NCBI RefSeq assembly: GCF_023208015.1
Contig: NZ_CP051627.1
Span: forward strand, 2,604,001-2,668,000
DNA length: 64,000 nucleotides
Origin: Thermobifida alba
Lineage (GTDB): Bacteria; Actinomycetota; Actinomycetes; Streptosporangiales; Streptosporangiaceae
Reading direction: 5' to 3'
The position numbers were made by a program, and so were the translations under genes. Shown here one piece after another: positions 15,544-26,400 of the stretch. Under the pieces are notes generated by a model. That model did no database searches, had not been told where the DNA came from, and saw only the letters and a program-made list of their open reading frames with translations. Within the stretch, counting starts at the first letter, position 1. Each line of letters starts with the position of its first letter.

Positions 15544-17676
15544 TCAGGCGTGGTGGCAGGCCACCCGGTGGTCGGTGTCGCCGAGCGGCCGCAGTCGCGG
15601 CGTCCGGGTCACGCACGTGTGCCGGTCGGTCTCGGCCAGGGTGGGGAACCTGGGGCAGCGGGTCCGGAAGCGGCATCCCGACGGGGGGTCGGCCGGGTCG
15701 GGCGGTTCCCCGGCCAGCACGGTCCGGTCCCGGCGGGCCGCCTCCGGATCGGGGACGGGCACCGCGGACAGCAGCGCCCGGGTGTAGGGGTGGCGCGGGT
15801 CGGTGAAGACCGGCCCGGTGTCGCCGATCTCCACGATGGTGCCCAGGTGCATGACGGCGGTCCGGTCCGCGACGTGCCGGACCGTCGCCAGGTCGTGCGC
15901 GACGAGCAGGCAGGACAGGCCGAGCCGGGCCCGCAGGTCCGCGAGCAGGGCGAGGATGCCGGCGCGCACGGACACGTCCAGCGCCGACACCGGTTCGTCC
16001 AGCAGCAGCAGCCGGGGCCGCAGGGCGATGGCGCGGGCGATGCCGACGCGCTGGCGTTCCCCTCCGGACAGTTGGGCCGGGCGGCGCCGCGCGTGGGAGT
16101 CGTCCAGTCCGACCAGGGCCAGGACCTCCCGCACCCGGTGCGGGAGGTGCCGGCGGGGGTGGCGGTGCACGCGCAGCGGTTCGGCGACGATCTCGGCAAC
16201 TGTCATGCGCGGGTCCAGGGCCGAGGAGGAGTCCTGGAGGACCACCTGGAGGTCGCGGCGGAGGGCGAAGCGCTCCTCGGGGGTGAGCGCACCGGTGTCG
16301 TGGCCCAGGACCGTGATCCGGCCGCGTTCGGGCCGGGTCAGTTCGAGGATCTCGGTGAGGACGGTGGACTTGCCCGCACCGGACTCCCCCACCAGCGCCA
16401 GCGTCTCGTGTTCGCGCAGGTCGAAGCTGATGCCGTCGACCGCTCGCACGGCGCCCGCCCGGCGTCTGAGGAGCGCGCCCCGGTACAGCGGGTGGTGTTT
16501 GGCGAGGTCGTCGACGTCGAGCACGACGGGCCGCCGGTCCCGGGGGGTGGGCGCGGCGTTTCCGGGGAGGGCGGGGCTCGGGTAGAGGTCGGCCGCCCCC
16601 CAGTGGTGGGCGGCGATGTCGTCGGCGCGGTGGCAGGCCGCACGGTGGCCGGTGGCGGAGGGCTGGTCCACCGGCAGCAGCGCGGGGGGTTCGGTGCGGC
16701 AGTGCGGGAGCACGATGGGGCAGCGCGGCGCGAACGGGCAGCCGGGGGACGGCGCGGCGGGGTCCGGCGGGGTCCCCCCGATGGGCGCCGGGAGCGCGGG
16801 GGCGGCGGTGTCCGCGCGGGGGAGCGCCGCCAGCAGTCCCATGGTGTAGGGCATGCGGGGGCGGCGGTACACCTGGGGCACGGTTCCCGTCTCCACGGGG
16901 CGTCCGGCGTACATGACCAGCACCCGGTCGGCGATCTCGGCGACCACGCCGAGGTCGTGGGTGATCACGACGATCGCGGCGCCGGTCTCGCGGCGGACGG
17001 CGGCGAGCAGGTCGAGGATCTGGGCCTGGACGGTGGCGTCCAGGGCGGTGGTGGGCTCGTCGCAGAGGATGACGTCGGGATTGTTGGCCGTGGCCAGGGC
17101 GATCATGACGCGCTGGCGCATGCCTCCGGAGAGTTCGTGGGGGTAGGCGTCGGCGCGGCGGTCCGCGTCGGGGATGCCGACGCGGCGCAGGAGTTCGACG
17201 GCGCGTTCCCTGGCCTGTCGGCGGGTGGTCCGGGGCTGGTGCAGGCGGACGGCCTCGGCCAGCTGGGAGCCGACGGTGCGGACCGGGGTGAGGGCCGCCA
17301 GCGGGTCCTGGAAGACCACGGAGACGTGTCTGCCGCGCACCTCGGCGAGTCTCCGTTCGTCGAGGCCGAGCAGTTCCCGCCCGTTGAGCCGGATCGAACC
17401 GGACACCCGGGCGTGGTCGGGCAGCAGTCCCGGCACGGCCAGGGCGGCCGCCGACTTGCCCGCTCCGGACTCCCCGACGATGGCCAGGATCTCGCCGCGG
17501 CGCACCTGGTAGCTGAGGCCGCGTACCGCCCGGACGTCGCCGCCGCGGCCGGTTCCGGGGAAGGTGACGTGGAGGTCGTCGACGCGCAGCACGGGCTCGT
17601 CCGGCGGGTGCGGCCCGGTCGTTTCGGGGGGAGACACCGGCTCGGGGTGGGTCTCGGTTCCGGTCACGGTGTGCAT
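15544..17676 (-). CDS. Oligopeptide ABC transporter, fused double ATPase (DppD-DppF type)
   Basis: A 710-residue cytoplasmic protein with two complete nucleotide-binding domains. NBD1 (about 30-300) has GESGAGKS, LSGGMRQR and DEPTTALD. NBD2 (about 395-650) has GESGAGKST, LSGGERQR and DEPVSALD. Each is followed by the Cys-containing oligopeptide-permease tail (CPFAPRCP; CRFRTRCP). It energises peptide or nickel-type uptake. ATG at 17676 is used and GTG at 17667 is possible. The DppC-type permease lies 47 bases upstream. No DppB permease or substrate-binding protein is encoded nearby. Confidence 0.92.
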   Translation of the reverse strand: MHTVTGTETHPEPVSPPETTGPHPPDEPVLRVDDLHVTFPGTGRGGDVRAVRGLSYQVRRGEILAIVGESGAGKSAAALAVPGLLPDHARVSGSIRLNGRELLGLDERRLAEVRGRHVSVVFQDPLAALTPVRTVGSQLAEAVRLHQPRTTRRQARERAVELLRRVGIPDADRRADAYPHELSGGMRQRVMIALATANNPDVILCDEPTTALDATVQAQILDLLAAVRRETGAAIVVITHDLGVVAEIADRVLVMYAGRPVETGTVPQVYRRPRMPYTMGLLAALPRADTAAPALPAPIGGTPPDPAAPSPGCPFAPRCPIVLPHCRTEPPALLPVDQPSATGHRAACHRADDIAAHHWGAADLYPSPALPGNAAPTPRDRRPVVLDVDDLAKHHPLYRGALLRRRAGAVRAVDGISFDLREHETLALVGESGAGKSTVLTEILELTRPERGRITVLGHDTGALTPEERFALRRDLQVVLQDSSSALDPRMTVAEIVAEPLRVHRHPRRHLPHRVREVLALVGLDDSHARRRPAQLSGGERQRVGIARAIALRPRLLLLDEPVSALDVSVRAGILALLADLRARLGLSCLLVAHDLATVRHVADRTAVMHLGTIVEIGDTGPVFTDPRHPYTRALLSAVPVPDPEAARRDRTVLAGEPPDPADPPSGCRFRTRCPRFPTLAETDRHTCVTRTPRLRPLGDTDHRVACHHA

Positions 17677-17723
17677 CCTAGGGCGCCGCCGCGCGGCCGG
17701 GCGGTTCCGTCGGGGCGGCGCGG

Positions 17724-18623
17724 CTAGGCGCGGCGGGCGGGGGTGTCGCGGGCGAGGGCGTCCTGGAGGCCCTCGCCGAGGAGGTTGACGGCCAGCACGA
17801 GGAGGACGAGCAGGCCGGTGCAGAATCCGAACATCCACGGGTGGGTGGTCGCGTACCGGGTGCCGTGCGCGATGAGGGTGCCCAGGGAGACGTCGGGGGG
17901 CTGCACGCCCAGGCCGACGTAGGACAGGCCGGTCTCGGCGATGATCGCGGCGCTCACGTTGACGGTGACGTCCGCGACGAGCAGCCCGGACAGGTTCGGC
18001 AGGAGGTGGCGGACGATGATCGCGGTGGGGGAGGCCCCCAGGTAGCGGGCGGCGCGGACGTACTCGTGCCGGCGCAGCGTGCGGGCCGCTCCCCTCACCA
18101 TCCGGGCGGTGACCATCCAGCCGAACGCGGCCAGCAGCAGCACGAGGGCGGGCCAGCCGCCTTTCTCGGCGACCGGGAACAGCACGGTCAGGACGAGGAG
18201 GGGCGGTACCACCAGGGCCAGGTCGGTGATCCAGGTCAGCACCCGGTCGGGCAGGCCGGGGAAGTATCCGGCGACCGCGCCCACGGCGGCGGCGACCGCG
18301 GTGGTGAGCACCGCGACGAGCAGTCCGATGACCAGCGACTTGCGCAGCCCCACCAGGGTGATGACGTACAGGTCCCGGCCGGTGCCGTCGGTGCCGAACC
18401 AGTGGCGGGGCGAGGGCGGTGCCAGGAAGCTGGTGTGGTCGCGTTCGGTGAAGCCCCACGGGGCGGCCAGCGGTCCGAGCCAGGCCAGCAGCGCCAGCAG
18501 GACCAGCAGGGCGGTCCCGGTGAGGACGCGGGGGTGGTGCGGCGCCGCGCGCAGCAGCGCCGACCAGCGGCCGGGCAGGCGCGGGTCGGCCTGCGGCGGG
18601 CCGGACTGGCCCGGCCTGGGCAT
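17724..18623 (-). CDS. Oligopeptide ABC transporter permease (DppC type)
   Basis: A 299-residue inner-membrane permease with six helices. The OppC-type N-terminal region comes first, then HWFGTDGTGRDLYV, the canonical DppC entry segment. The EAA-type loop (EYVRAARYLGASPTAIIVRHLLPN, about 188-211) contacts the ATPase. It forms a heterodimeric channel with a DppB-type partner in known systems, and none is seen here. It is cotranscribed with the fused ATPase. ATG start with GGAAGGAGA upstream. Confidence 0.92.
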   Translation of the reverse strand: MPRPGQSGPPQADPRLPGRWSALLRAAPHHPRVLTGTALLVLLALLAWLGPLAAPWGFTERDHTSFLAPPSPRHWFGTDGTGRDLYVITLVGLRKSLVIGLLVAVLTTAVAAAVGAVAGYFPGLPDRVLTWITDLALVVPPLLVLTVLFPVAEKGGWPALVLLLAAFGWMVTARMVRGAARTLRRHEYVRAARYLGASPTAIIVRHLLPNLSGLLVADVTVNVSAAIIAETGLSYVGLGVQPPDVSLGTLIAHGTRYATTHPWMFGFCTGLLVLLVLAVNLLGEGLQDALARDTPARRA

Positions 18624-18674
18624 GGCGGTCTCCTTCCCGGGAGTCTCCGGCGGGGGCGGCCGGAGGGGCGGCGG

Positions 18675-19751
18675 TCAGGCCTGTCTGGACACCCGCCAGA
18701 TGTCGATGCCGATGTCGGAGGCGTACTCGTCGATCTCGGCGAGTTCGGTGTCGGTGAACTCCGGGGAGCGTACCGCCGCGAGGCTGTCCTCCAGTTGCCG
18801 GACGCTGCTGGCGCCGATGAGGGCCGAGGTCACCCTGGGGTCGCGCAGGGTCCAGGAGATCGCCATCTGGGCGAGGCTCTGTCCGCGGCGCGCGGCGATC
18901 CCGTTGAGGGCGCGGATGCGGGCGAGGTTGTCCTCGGTGAGCCAGTCAGGGGAGAGCGACTTGCCCGCGGCGGCGCGGGAGTCCGCGGGAACGCCGTCGA
19001 GGTACTTGTCGGTGAGCATGCCCTGGGCCAGCGGGGAGAAGACGATGCAGCCGACGCCCTCGGTCTCCAGCGTGTCGAGCAGGCCCTCCTCCTCGATCCA
19101 CCGGTTGACCATGGAGTAGGAGGGCTGGTGGATGAGCAGCGGGGTGCCCATCTGCCGCAGGATCGCCGCGGCCTCGGCGGTGCGCTGCGGGGAGTAGGAG
19201 GAGATGCCCGCGTACAGCGCCTTGCCGGAGCGTACCGCGGTGTCCAGTGCCGACATGGTCTCCTCCAGCGGGGTGGAGGGGTCGTGGCGGTGGCTGTAGA
19301 AGATGTCGACGTGGTCCAGGCCCATGCGCGCCAGCGACTGGTCCAGGCTGGCCAGCAGGTACTTGCGGGAGCCGCCGTTGCCGTAGGGGCCGGGCCACAT
19401 GTCCCATCCGGCCTTGGTGGAGATCACCAGCTCGTCGCGGTAGGGGCGGAAGTCCTCCCGCAGGATGCGGCCGAAGTTGAGTTCGGCGGCCCCGGGGGGC
19501 GGCCCGTAGTTGTTGGCCAGGTCGAAGTGGGTCACGCCCAGGTCGAAGGCGCGGCGCAGGATGGCGCGCTGGGTCTCCAGGGGCCGGTCGTCGCCGAAGT
19601 TGTGCCACAGGCCGAGCGAGACCGCGGGCAGGTCGAGCCCGCTGCGTCCGGTCCTGCGGTACGGCATGCGGCCGTCGTAGCGTTCCGGGTCCGCGAGGTG
19701 GACGCCGGCGGAGGGAACGTCGATCCGGGGTACCTCGCCTCTGTGCACCAT
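18675..19751 (-). CDS. Aldo/keto reductase (YghZ/L-glyceraldehyde 3-phosphate reductase type)
   Basis: A 358-residue NADPH-dependent TIM-barrel reductase. It has GLGLWHNFGD-type entry, catalytic Asp/Tyr in HFDLANNYGPPPG, Lys in VISTKAG and the active-site His in SHRHDP. The C-terminal cofactor loop is IGASSVRQLEDSL. The closest subgroup is YghZ/KCAB-beta-like. An N-terminal extension of about 28 residues precedes the usual start. Met29 (MPYRRTGRSG) would give the standard length. It is 51 bases upstream of the permease and could share a transcript, although no metabolic link is obvious. Confidence 0.88.
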   Translation of the reverse strand: MVHRGEVPRIDVPSAGVHLADPERYDGRMPYRRTGRSGLDLPAVSLGLWHNFGDDRPLETQRAILRRAFDLGVTHFDLANNYGPPPGAAELNFGRILREDFRPYRDELVISTKAGWDMWPGPYGNGGSRKYLLASLDQSLARMGLDHVDIFYSHRHDPSTPLEETMSALDTAVRSGKALYAGISSYSPQRTAEAAAILRQMGTPLLIHQPSYSMVNRWIEEEGLLDTLETEGVGCIVFSPLAQGMLTDKYLDGVPADSRAAAGKSLSPDWLTEDNLARIRALNGIAARRGQSLAQMAISWTLRDPRVTSALIGASSVRQLEDSLAAVRSPEFTDTELAEIDEYASDIGIDIWRVSRQA

Positions 19752-19900
19752 GGGAGCGATCCTGCCACGTTCCGCTGTGTCCGGCGGGCGACCCGCCGCC
19801 GCTTGAACCGTTCGGGAGCCGTCCGGGACCCGGTGTTGGCCGGAGCGGGGCGGGCCCGCGCCGTCGGCGGGGGGACCGGGGCGCGGGCCGGGGGCACGGC

Positions 19901-21961
19901 TCAGGCCGAGCCCACCTTCTTGCCCCCGGCGTGCCAGATGGCGACCACCGAGGGGCGGGGGAAGTCCCCGTCGGGCCAGGTGCTGGTGGGGTTGTCCACG
20001 GTGCCGTCCTCCCCCGGGTGCTGAGGGGCGATGAAGACGGTCCTGTCGTCGGGGGTGATGAAGGGGCCGCAGCACTCGGCGCCGACCGGGACGGTGGCGA
20101 AGGTCTTGAGTTCGCCGCGGTGGCGCCCCTCGACCGGCATCACGTGCAGGGCGTCGTTGACGCCCAGGGTGCCGGGCTGGCCGTCGGTGGAGATCCACAG
20201 GTTGCCGGTCTTGTCAAAGGTCACGTTGTCGGGCGAGGAGATCGCGGCGACCCTGGTCTTGTCGTATCCGGCGTAGTAGGTGCCGGGGTCCTCGGGGTCG
20301 CCGCAGACCAGCACCACGGTCCAGGTGAAGGTGGTGGCCCCGGAGTCGTTGCGGTGCTCGGTGATCTCCAGGACGTGGCCGTACCGGTTGGCGGCGCGCG
20401 GGTTGGCCTCGTCGGCCTGGCCGGGCTCGCGGGCGGAGTTGTTGGTGAGGGCGCAGTACACCTTGCCGGTGGCGGGGCTGGCCTCGATGTCCTCGGGGCG
20501 GTCCATCTTGGTGGCGCCGGCCCGGTCGGCCGCGAGCCGGGTGTGGACGAGCACCTCCTCGACGGTGAAGCCGTCGACGTAGCTGCGCTTGGCGTCGCAC
20601 AGCGGGATCCACTCGCCGGTCCCGTCGAACTCGCCGTCCTCGGGCAGCCTGCCCGAGCCGTCGATCTGCTCGGCGGGGCTGTTGCCGGTGAGCCGGGCGA
20701 CGTACAGGGTGCCCGAGTCGAGCAGGCCGTCGTTGTGGCGGCGGGAACCGGGACGGTACTTCTTGTCGCTGACGAACTTGTAGATGTAGTCGAAGCGCTC
20801 GTCGTCGCCCATGTAGACGGCGGCCCGCTTGTCCTTGGTGAGCCGGACGGTGGCGGCCTCGTGTTTGAACCGGCCGAGCATGGTGCGTTTGCGGGGCTGG
20901 TCGTGGGGGTCGAACGGGTCGATCTCGACGATGTAGCCGAACCGGTTGGCCTCGTTGGGGTGTTTGGACAGGTCGAAGCGCTCGTCGACCCGGTCGAACC
21001 GGCGGTTGCCCCGGCGGGTGTCCCCGGAGGTGGCGATGCCGTAGCGCCGCAGCGCGGACTTGGCCTCCTCGGGGGCGCCCTCGCCGCCCACGAAGTACTG
21101 GTTGAAGTTCTCCTCGGCGGTCAGCACGGTCCCCCAGGGGGTGGTGCCGCCGCCGCAGTTGTTGAGCATGCCCAGCACCCGGGTGCCCGAGGGGTCGGCT
21201 TCGGTGCGCAGCAGTGCGTGCCCGGCCGCGGGACCGGTGAGCTTCATCGGGGTGGTCGCGGTGATGCGGCGGTTGTAGGAGCGCCGTCCCCGGGTGACCA
21301 GGCGCCACTCCCCGGTGTTGCCGACCCGTTCGATCTCCACGACGGATCCGCCGTGCGCGGCCATGGCGATCCGGATCTGCTCCGGGTCGGCGGCGGAGCC
21401 GTCGGTGTAGCCGGCGAACATCAGGTTCTCGTTGGTGTACTCGTGGTTCACCCAGAGCAGGGCGCGCCGCGCGTCGATGGGGAAGAAGCTGACGTAGTCG
21501 CAGTTGTATCCGAACTGCTTCTCCTGCGCCTCGGCGGTCTGGTTGGCGAAGTCGAACTCGGGGGCGCCGGGGACGACCGGGTCGCCCCAGCGCACGACGA
21601 CGCGCTGCCGGTAGCCGGGGGGCACGGTGACCTGGTCGTCGGTGTTGGGCTGGACCGGGGTGAACTCCAGTCGGGAGTTCCCGCGGTGGCCGCCGTTGCC
21701 GTGGCCGTGCCCGGGTCCGGCGAGTGCGGGGGCGGCGCCGCCCACCGCCAGGGCGGAGACGCCCACGCCGACGGCGCCCGCGCGCAGCATTCCGCGGCGG
21801 GACAGCAGTTCGGTGTAGACGTCCCCGAAGTAGGGGTTGTCGCTGGTGTTGGGGGCCTCGTGGTAGCAGGCGTCACCGCAGCGGAACCGGCAGGTCGCCC
21901 GGGAGCGCCCGCCGTGGGGGCCGACGATCGGCAGTGATCGGCGGGGGGCGGTTTCGGTCAC
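19901..21961 (-). CDS. phoX: PhoX-family Tat-exported phosphatase (DUF839)
   Basis: A 686-residue protein of the calcium/iron-dependent alkaline phosphatase PhoX family, which releases phosphate from phosphomonoesters outside the cell. The family N-terminus CxxACYHE...NTSDNPYFGD is seen, followed by a twin-arginine signal SRRGMLRAG (Arg55-Arg56) and an AxA site. Later motifs include NHEYTN, GGGTTPWGT..TAEENF and RPEDIE, matching known metal ligands of the fold. The GTG at 21961 is chosen for its AGGAGGA ribosome site (21964-21971). Upstream ATG would add an unsupported 44-residue extension. Confidence 0.92.
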   Translation of the reverse strand: MTETAPRRSLPIVGPHGGRSRATCRFRCGDACYHEAPNTSDNPYFGDVYTELLSRRGMLRAGAVGVGVSALAVGGAAPALAGPGHGHGNGGHRGNSRLEFTPVQPNTDDQVTVPPGYRQRVVVRWGDPVVPGAPEFDFANQTAEAQEKQFGYNCDYVSFFPIDARRALLWVNHEYTNENLMFAGYTDGSAADPEQIRIAMAAHGGSVVEIERVGNTGEWRLVTRGRRSYNRRITATTPMKLTGPAAGHALLRTEADPSGTRVLGMLNNCGGGTTPWGTVLTAEENFNQYFVGGEGAPEEAKSALRRYGIATSGDTRRGNRRFDRVDERFDLSKHPNEANRFGYIVEIDPFDPHDQPRKRTMLGRFKHEAATVRLTKDKRAAVYMGDDERFDYIYKFVSDKKYRPGSRRHNDGLLDSGTLYVARLTGNSPAEQIDGSGRLPEDGEFDGTGEWIPLCDAKRSYVDGFTVEEVLVHTRLAADRAGATKMDRPEDIEASPATGKVYCALTNNSAREPGQADEANPRAANRYGHVLEITEHRNDSGATTFTWTVVLVCGDPEDPGTYYAGYDKTRVAAISSPDNVTFDKTGNLWISTDGQPGTLGVNDALHVMPVEGRHRGELKTFATVPVGAECCGPFITPDDRTVFIAPQHPGEDGTVDNPTSTWPDGDFPRPSVVAIWHAGGKKVGSA

Positions 21962-22441
21962 GTGTCCTCCTGGTCGTGTACGCGAGGCGTCCCGTCCCGC
22001 CGGCACGGGGACCCGGGCGGAACGGGGACCGCCGAACCGCCACAACGGTCCCCGAAACGCTGGTCGAGACCGTGAATACGCCGTGAACGACACGGCAATT
22101 CGGTGTCACCGGTCACGATAGGGGCGGGAGGAAAGAGCGGAGGGGCACGCCACACCCCCCGTTCCCGATTCCGGGGTCACGGTGCGTTGTCCACAGATTT
22201 CTTCTGGTACACCCCCGCCTCGTTTCCCGGAGGTTGTCCCCGTATTCTTTTCAGTGGAGAAAAGTCCACGGACCCACGACGCTCACCCGTAACACCGCGG
22301 GGACCGCTTTCCTGGGATGACCACGCTCGTGCCGTGACCCTGCCGGGCATGGACCGACCCTCGTCTGTGGTGGTGACCGGACGGCGCCGTCCACGCGGCC
22401 CTACCGGGGCACGGCCTCCCGCGCCCCTGGGGAGTGATCAC
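21962..22441. other. 480-base divergent intergenic region
   Basis: Holds the phoX ribosome site and promoters in both directions. Seen: two GTTGTCC repeats (22186-22192, 22233-22239) and a CTTTTC-N6-GAAAAG inverted repeat (22247-22264). No convincing PHO box and no clean -35/-10 pair. No gene supported. Confidence 0.4.
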
Positions 22442-23014
22442 ATGAACGACATCTCGACAGCGCAGTCCTCGACCCGGCCGCCTGCCTTGGTGCCCCGCCA
22501 ACGTACCGGTCCTGTTGCCCCCCTGCCCTCCGAAGTACCGGCGAAGCCTATGCACGAGCGTTCCCTTCCCCACCCCGACGCGCACGGTGTTCCCGCCCGG
22601 CGCCGTTTCCCGGGCCTGGCCAGCCAGATCAGGCATGCCCGCCGGTTCGTGGCCCGTCAGCTCGGCGACTGTCCCGAACTGTCCACGGTCACGCTGCTGA
22701 CCAGTGAGATCGCCACGAACGCGGTGACGCACAGCTCCTCGGGCACCCCCGGCGGCAAGTTCGAGGTGGTGGTGCACACCGCCGCGGGCTGGGTCCGGGT
22801 GGAGGTCCGGGACCTGGGCAGTCCGGAACTTCCCCGGCCGCAGCACCGCGACCCCTACGACGTCAGCGAGCACGGGCGCGGGCTGGACCTGGTGGAGGCC
22901 CTGGCCTCGAAGTGGGGGGTGGAGCCCCGCTCGGACGGTCTGGGGAGGACGGTCTGGTTCGAACTGGTCTGGGAGGCCGGCTCCCCGGCGGACGGCTCCT
23001 CCCCGGACACCTGA
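22442..23014 (+). CDS. HATPase anti-sigma/regulatory ATP-binding protein
   Basis: A 190-residue protein of the RsbW/SpoIIAB-like HATPase_c family. The N-terminal 60 residues are Pro/Arg-rich. The kinase fold shows LTSEIATNAVTHSS (N-box), VEVRDLGSPE (G1 region) and GRGLDLVEALASKWG (G2 region), the last being diagnostic of the actinomycete stand-alone ATP-binding group. There is no sensor or dimerisation domain. Such proteins usually phosphorylate or sequester partners in sigma-factor switches. No sigma factor or antagonist is adjacent. ATG with GGGGAG at 22429-22434. Confidence 0.88.
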   Translation: MNDISTAQSSTRPPALVPRQRTGPVAPLPSEVPAKPMHERSLPHPDAHGVPARRRFPGLASQIRHARRFVARQLGDCPELSTVTLLTSEIATNAVTHSSSGTPGGKFEVVVHTAAGWVRVEVRDLGSPELPRPQHRDPYDVSEHGRGLDLVEALASKWGVEPRSDGLGRTVWFELVWEAGSPADGSSPDT

Positions 23015-23073
23015 GGGGTCTTCGGCAGGAGCCCTCCGCCCGGCGCGGCACTCCGGACCGGTGTTCGGCCGGT

Positions 23074-23229
23074 TCAGTTCTGCGGCCGCGGTTCGGCCGG
23101 GGGTTCGGAGGGGTCGGGCAGACGGTACTTCTCGTAGAGGCGGCGGGCGTAGTCCTTGGCGTCCTGTGAGGGTTCGGCGCCGAGCTCCTCGCGGACGAGT
23201 TCGTCGAGATCGGTGTTGCGGGTTCCCAT
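23074..23229 (-). CDS. Small hypothetical protein (51 residues)
   Basis: A 51-residue acidic protein with a helical core (DELVREELG, AKDYARRLYEKY) and a Pro-rich tail. Codon third positions are strongly GC as in neighbours. The ribosome site is poor. It sits between two unrelated genes. No family recognised. Confidence 0.5.
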   Translation of the reverse strand: MGTRNTDLDELVREELGAEPSQDAKDYARRLYEKYRLPDPSEPPAEPRPQN

Positions 23230-23401
23230 AAGGCGACAGCTTGCCTTCCGCGACCCGTTTTCCACAAATCGGCGCGCCACTCGCCGCTGTCCCCCACTCA
23301 CCGACAGCGACCGGACCGGTCCGCGGTACCGAGCACGCGGGGCCGCCGCGGTCACGCGGCGGCCCCGGTCGGTCACGGCGGCGAAGAACCGTGCCGGTGG
23401 G

Positions 23402-26400
23402 TCAGTTCGTGGCGTCCTGCCTCTCCTCCTCGCGGGCGGTCTCCCGCTCGGCGGCCTCGGCGCGGGCCGCGGCGAGTTCGGCCTCCCGCTTGGCGGCGCG
23501 GCGCGCGGTCCTGCGCTCCTTGGCCGCCTCGGTCATGGTGTAGAGCACCGGGACCAGGACGAGGGTGAGCAGGGTGGAGCTGACCAGGCCGCCGATGACC
23601 ACGATCGCCAGCGGCTGGGAGATGAACGCGCCGCCCCCGGTGATGCCCAGGGCCATGGGGGTGAGCGCGCCGATGGTGGCCAGCGCGGTCATGAGGACCG
23701 GCCGCAGGCGGTGCCGGGAGCCCTCCACGACGGCCTCCCGCAGTTCCATGCCCTCCTCGCGGTACTGGTTCACCAGGTCGATGAGCACGATCGCGTTGGT
23801 GACCACGATGCCGATCAGCATCAGCAGGCCGATGAGCGCGGGCAGGCTCAGGGGGATGCCGGTCACCAGGAGCAGGCCCAGCGCGCCGGTGGCGGCGAAC
23901 GGGATGGAGACGAGCAGCACCAGCGGCTGGCGCAGGCTCTTGAAGGTGGCCACCATGATCAGGTAGACGATCACGACGGCGACCAGCATGGCCACCCCCA
24001 TCTGGGCGAACGCCTCGTTCTGGTCCTCGCTGACCCCGCCGATGGTGGCGGTGGCGCCCTCGGGCAGGTCGAGTTCGGCCAGTGCCCGGTACAGGTCGCT
24101 GGTGACCCGGCCGAGGTCGTCGGCGGTGGGCGTGGCGCTGACGGTCGCGGAGCGGAAGCCGTCGCTGCGGCTCAGCTCGGGGGCCTGGAGGACCTCCGCC
24201 ACCTCGGCGACCGCGGACAGCTTGACCTCGCCGCCGGTGGGGGTGGCGATCTTGAGGTTCTCCAGTTCCTTGACGCTGGTGGGGCGGTCGTCCACGCGCA
24301 GCACCATGTCGTGCTGGACGTCCTCGACGGTCGCGGTGCCGACCCTGGTGCCCTGGAAGGCCGCGGTCACGGCCTGGCCGATCTGGCCCTCGGTGAGCCC
24401 CTTCTCGGCGGCCTTCTCGCCGTCGACGCGGACCTCGAAGGCGGGCTGGGTGGCGGCGATGCTGCTCTGCACGTCGGCTGCGCCGGGGATGTCGCGGACC
24501 GTCTCCTCGACGAGTTCGGTCGCCTCGGCGAGGGTCTCGGGGTCGTCGGCCTTGATCTCCACCGACAGGGCGGAGCCGAATCCGCCGGTGGCGTCGATGC
24601 GCGCCTCGGCCTCGGTGTCGATCTCCGCCAGGATCTCGCGCAGCTCCTCCTGGTAGGCGGCCTGGTCCCCGTCGGGGTCGGTGGTGATGGTGTAGGTGAT
24701 GGAGTTGGCGCCGCCGCCGAACAGGGCGCCCAGCATGTCGCCGCCGCCGAAGGTCGCCTGGTAGGACTCGATCCAGGCGAGCTTCTCCAACTCCTCCTCG
24801 ACCTTGGCGGCCTCGGCGTCGGCGGCCTCCAGCGAGGTGCCGACCGGCAGCTCCTGGGTGACGCTGACGGTGTTCTGCCCCTGGTCCTCGATGAAGTTGG
24901 TCTTGATGAACGGGGTCATCGCGAACGTGCCGACGAGGAGCACGAAGGCGGCCAGCAGGGTGGCCCACCGGTGCCTGGTGGTCCAGCGGATCACCGGCAG
25001 GTAGGCGCGCTGCAGCGGGGAGCGCAGTTCGCGCTGGTACTCCTCGGCCCTGACGCGCTCCACCTCCTCGGGCGGGACGACCCTGGGCCGCATGAACCAG
25101 TAGGCCAGCACCGGGATGATCGTGAGGGACACCAGCAGGGAGGCGGCGAGCGCGATGCTGACGGTCACCGCGAAGGGCCGGAACAGTTCGCCGACCTGTC
25201 CGCCGACGAACCCGATCGGCAGGAACACGGCGATGGTGGTCAGCGTGGCCGAGGTGATCGCCAGCGCCACCTCGCGCACGCCGGTGAACACGGCGGTGTA
25301 CTTCTCCTCGCCGTAGCCCAGGTGGCGCTTGATGTTCTCCAGGACCACGATGGAGTCGTCCACCACGCGTCCCACCGCCACCGTCAGCGCGCCCAGGGTG
25401 AGCAGGTTGAGGGTGTAGTCGAAGGCCCACATGCCCAGGAGCGCGATGAGCAGCGAGACCGGGATGGAGACCGCGGTGACGACGGTGGAGCGGACCGACA
25501 GCAGGAAGACCAGGATGACCACGACGGCGAAGCCGAGGCCCAGCAGGCCCTCCTCGGCCATGGCGCGGATGGAGTCGTTGATGAACGGGGCCTGGTCGAA
25601 CACCACGGTGATGTTGGTGTCCTTGCCCAGCTGCTCCTCAAGTTCGGCGACCCGCGCCTGGACCTCTTCGGAGACCTCGACGGTGTTGCCGTCGGGGGTC
25701 TTGGTGATCATGACGCCGAGGCTGGGCTCGCCGTTGGTCCGGGTGATGCTGCTGGCCTCGTCGAGGACCAGTTCGACGTCGGCGACCTCGGCGAGCCGGA
25801 CCGGTTCGGGGGCCGCGGCTCCGGGCAGGCCGGGCACGGCCGCGGCCGCGCCGGCGGGGGCCAGCCAGATGTTCTCGACGTCCTCGATCGACTCCAGGCG
25901 GCCGCCGGTGGTGACGGTGAGGGTGCGGTCCTCCTCGGTGATCTGCCCGCCGGGCAGCAGCCGGCCGCTGGCCTGCAGCGCGTTGGCCAGGTCGGTGACG
26001 GTGTAGCCGGCGTCCTCCAGTTCGTCCTCGTCGGGGGTGATCACGACGGTGGACTCGCGCACACCGGTGACCTGGACGGCCCGCACGCCGTCGATGGACT
26101 CCAGTTCGGGGACGAGCAGCTCCTCGATGGGCTCGGCGAGCTTCTGGGCGTCGTCGTCGCCGGTTCCGACGGCGAGCATGACCACCGGGATGTCGTCCAT
26201 GCCGAACGCCATGACGTAGGGGTCGACGTCCTCGGGCAGCAGCGGCTCGACCTGGTCGACGGCCTGCCGGAGGGAGCGGACGACGTCGTCGGTGGAGTCC
26301 CCGTAGTCGAACTCCGCGATGACCTGGGCGGACCCGGTGCTGGAGGTGGAGGTGTAGCTCGTCACCCCCGGGACGCCCTTGACCGCCTGCTCCAGGGCTT

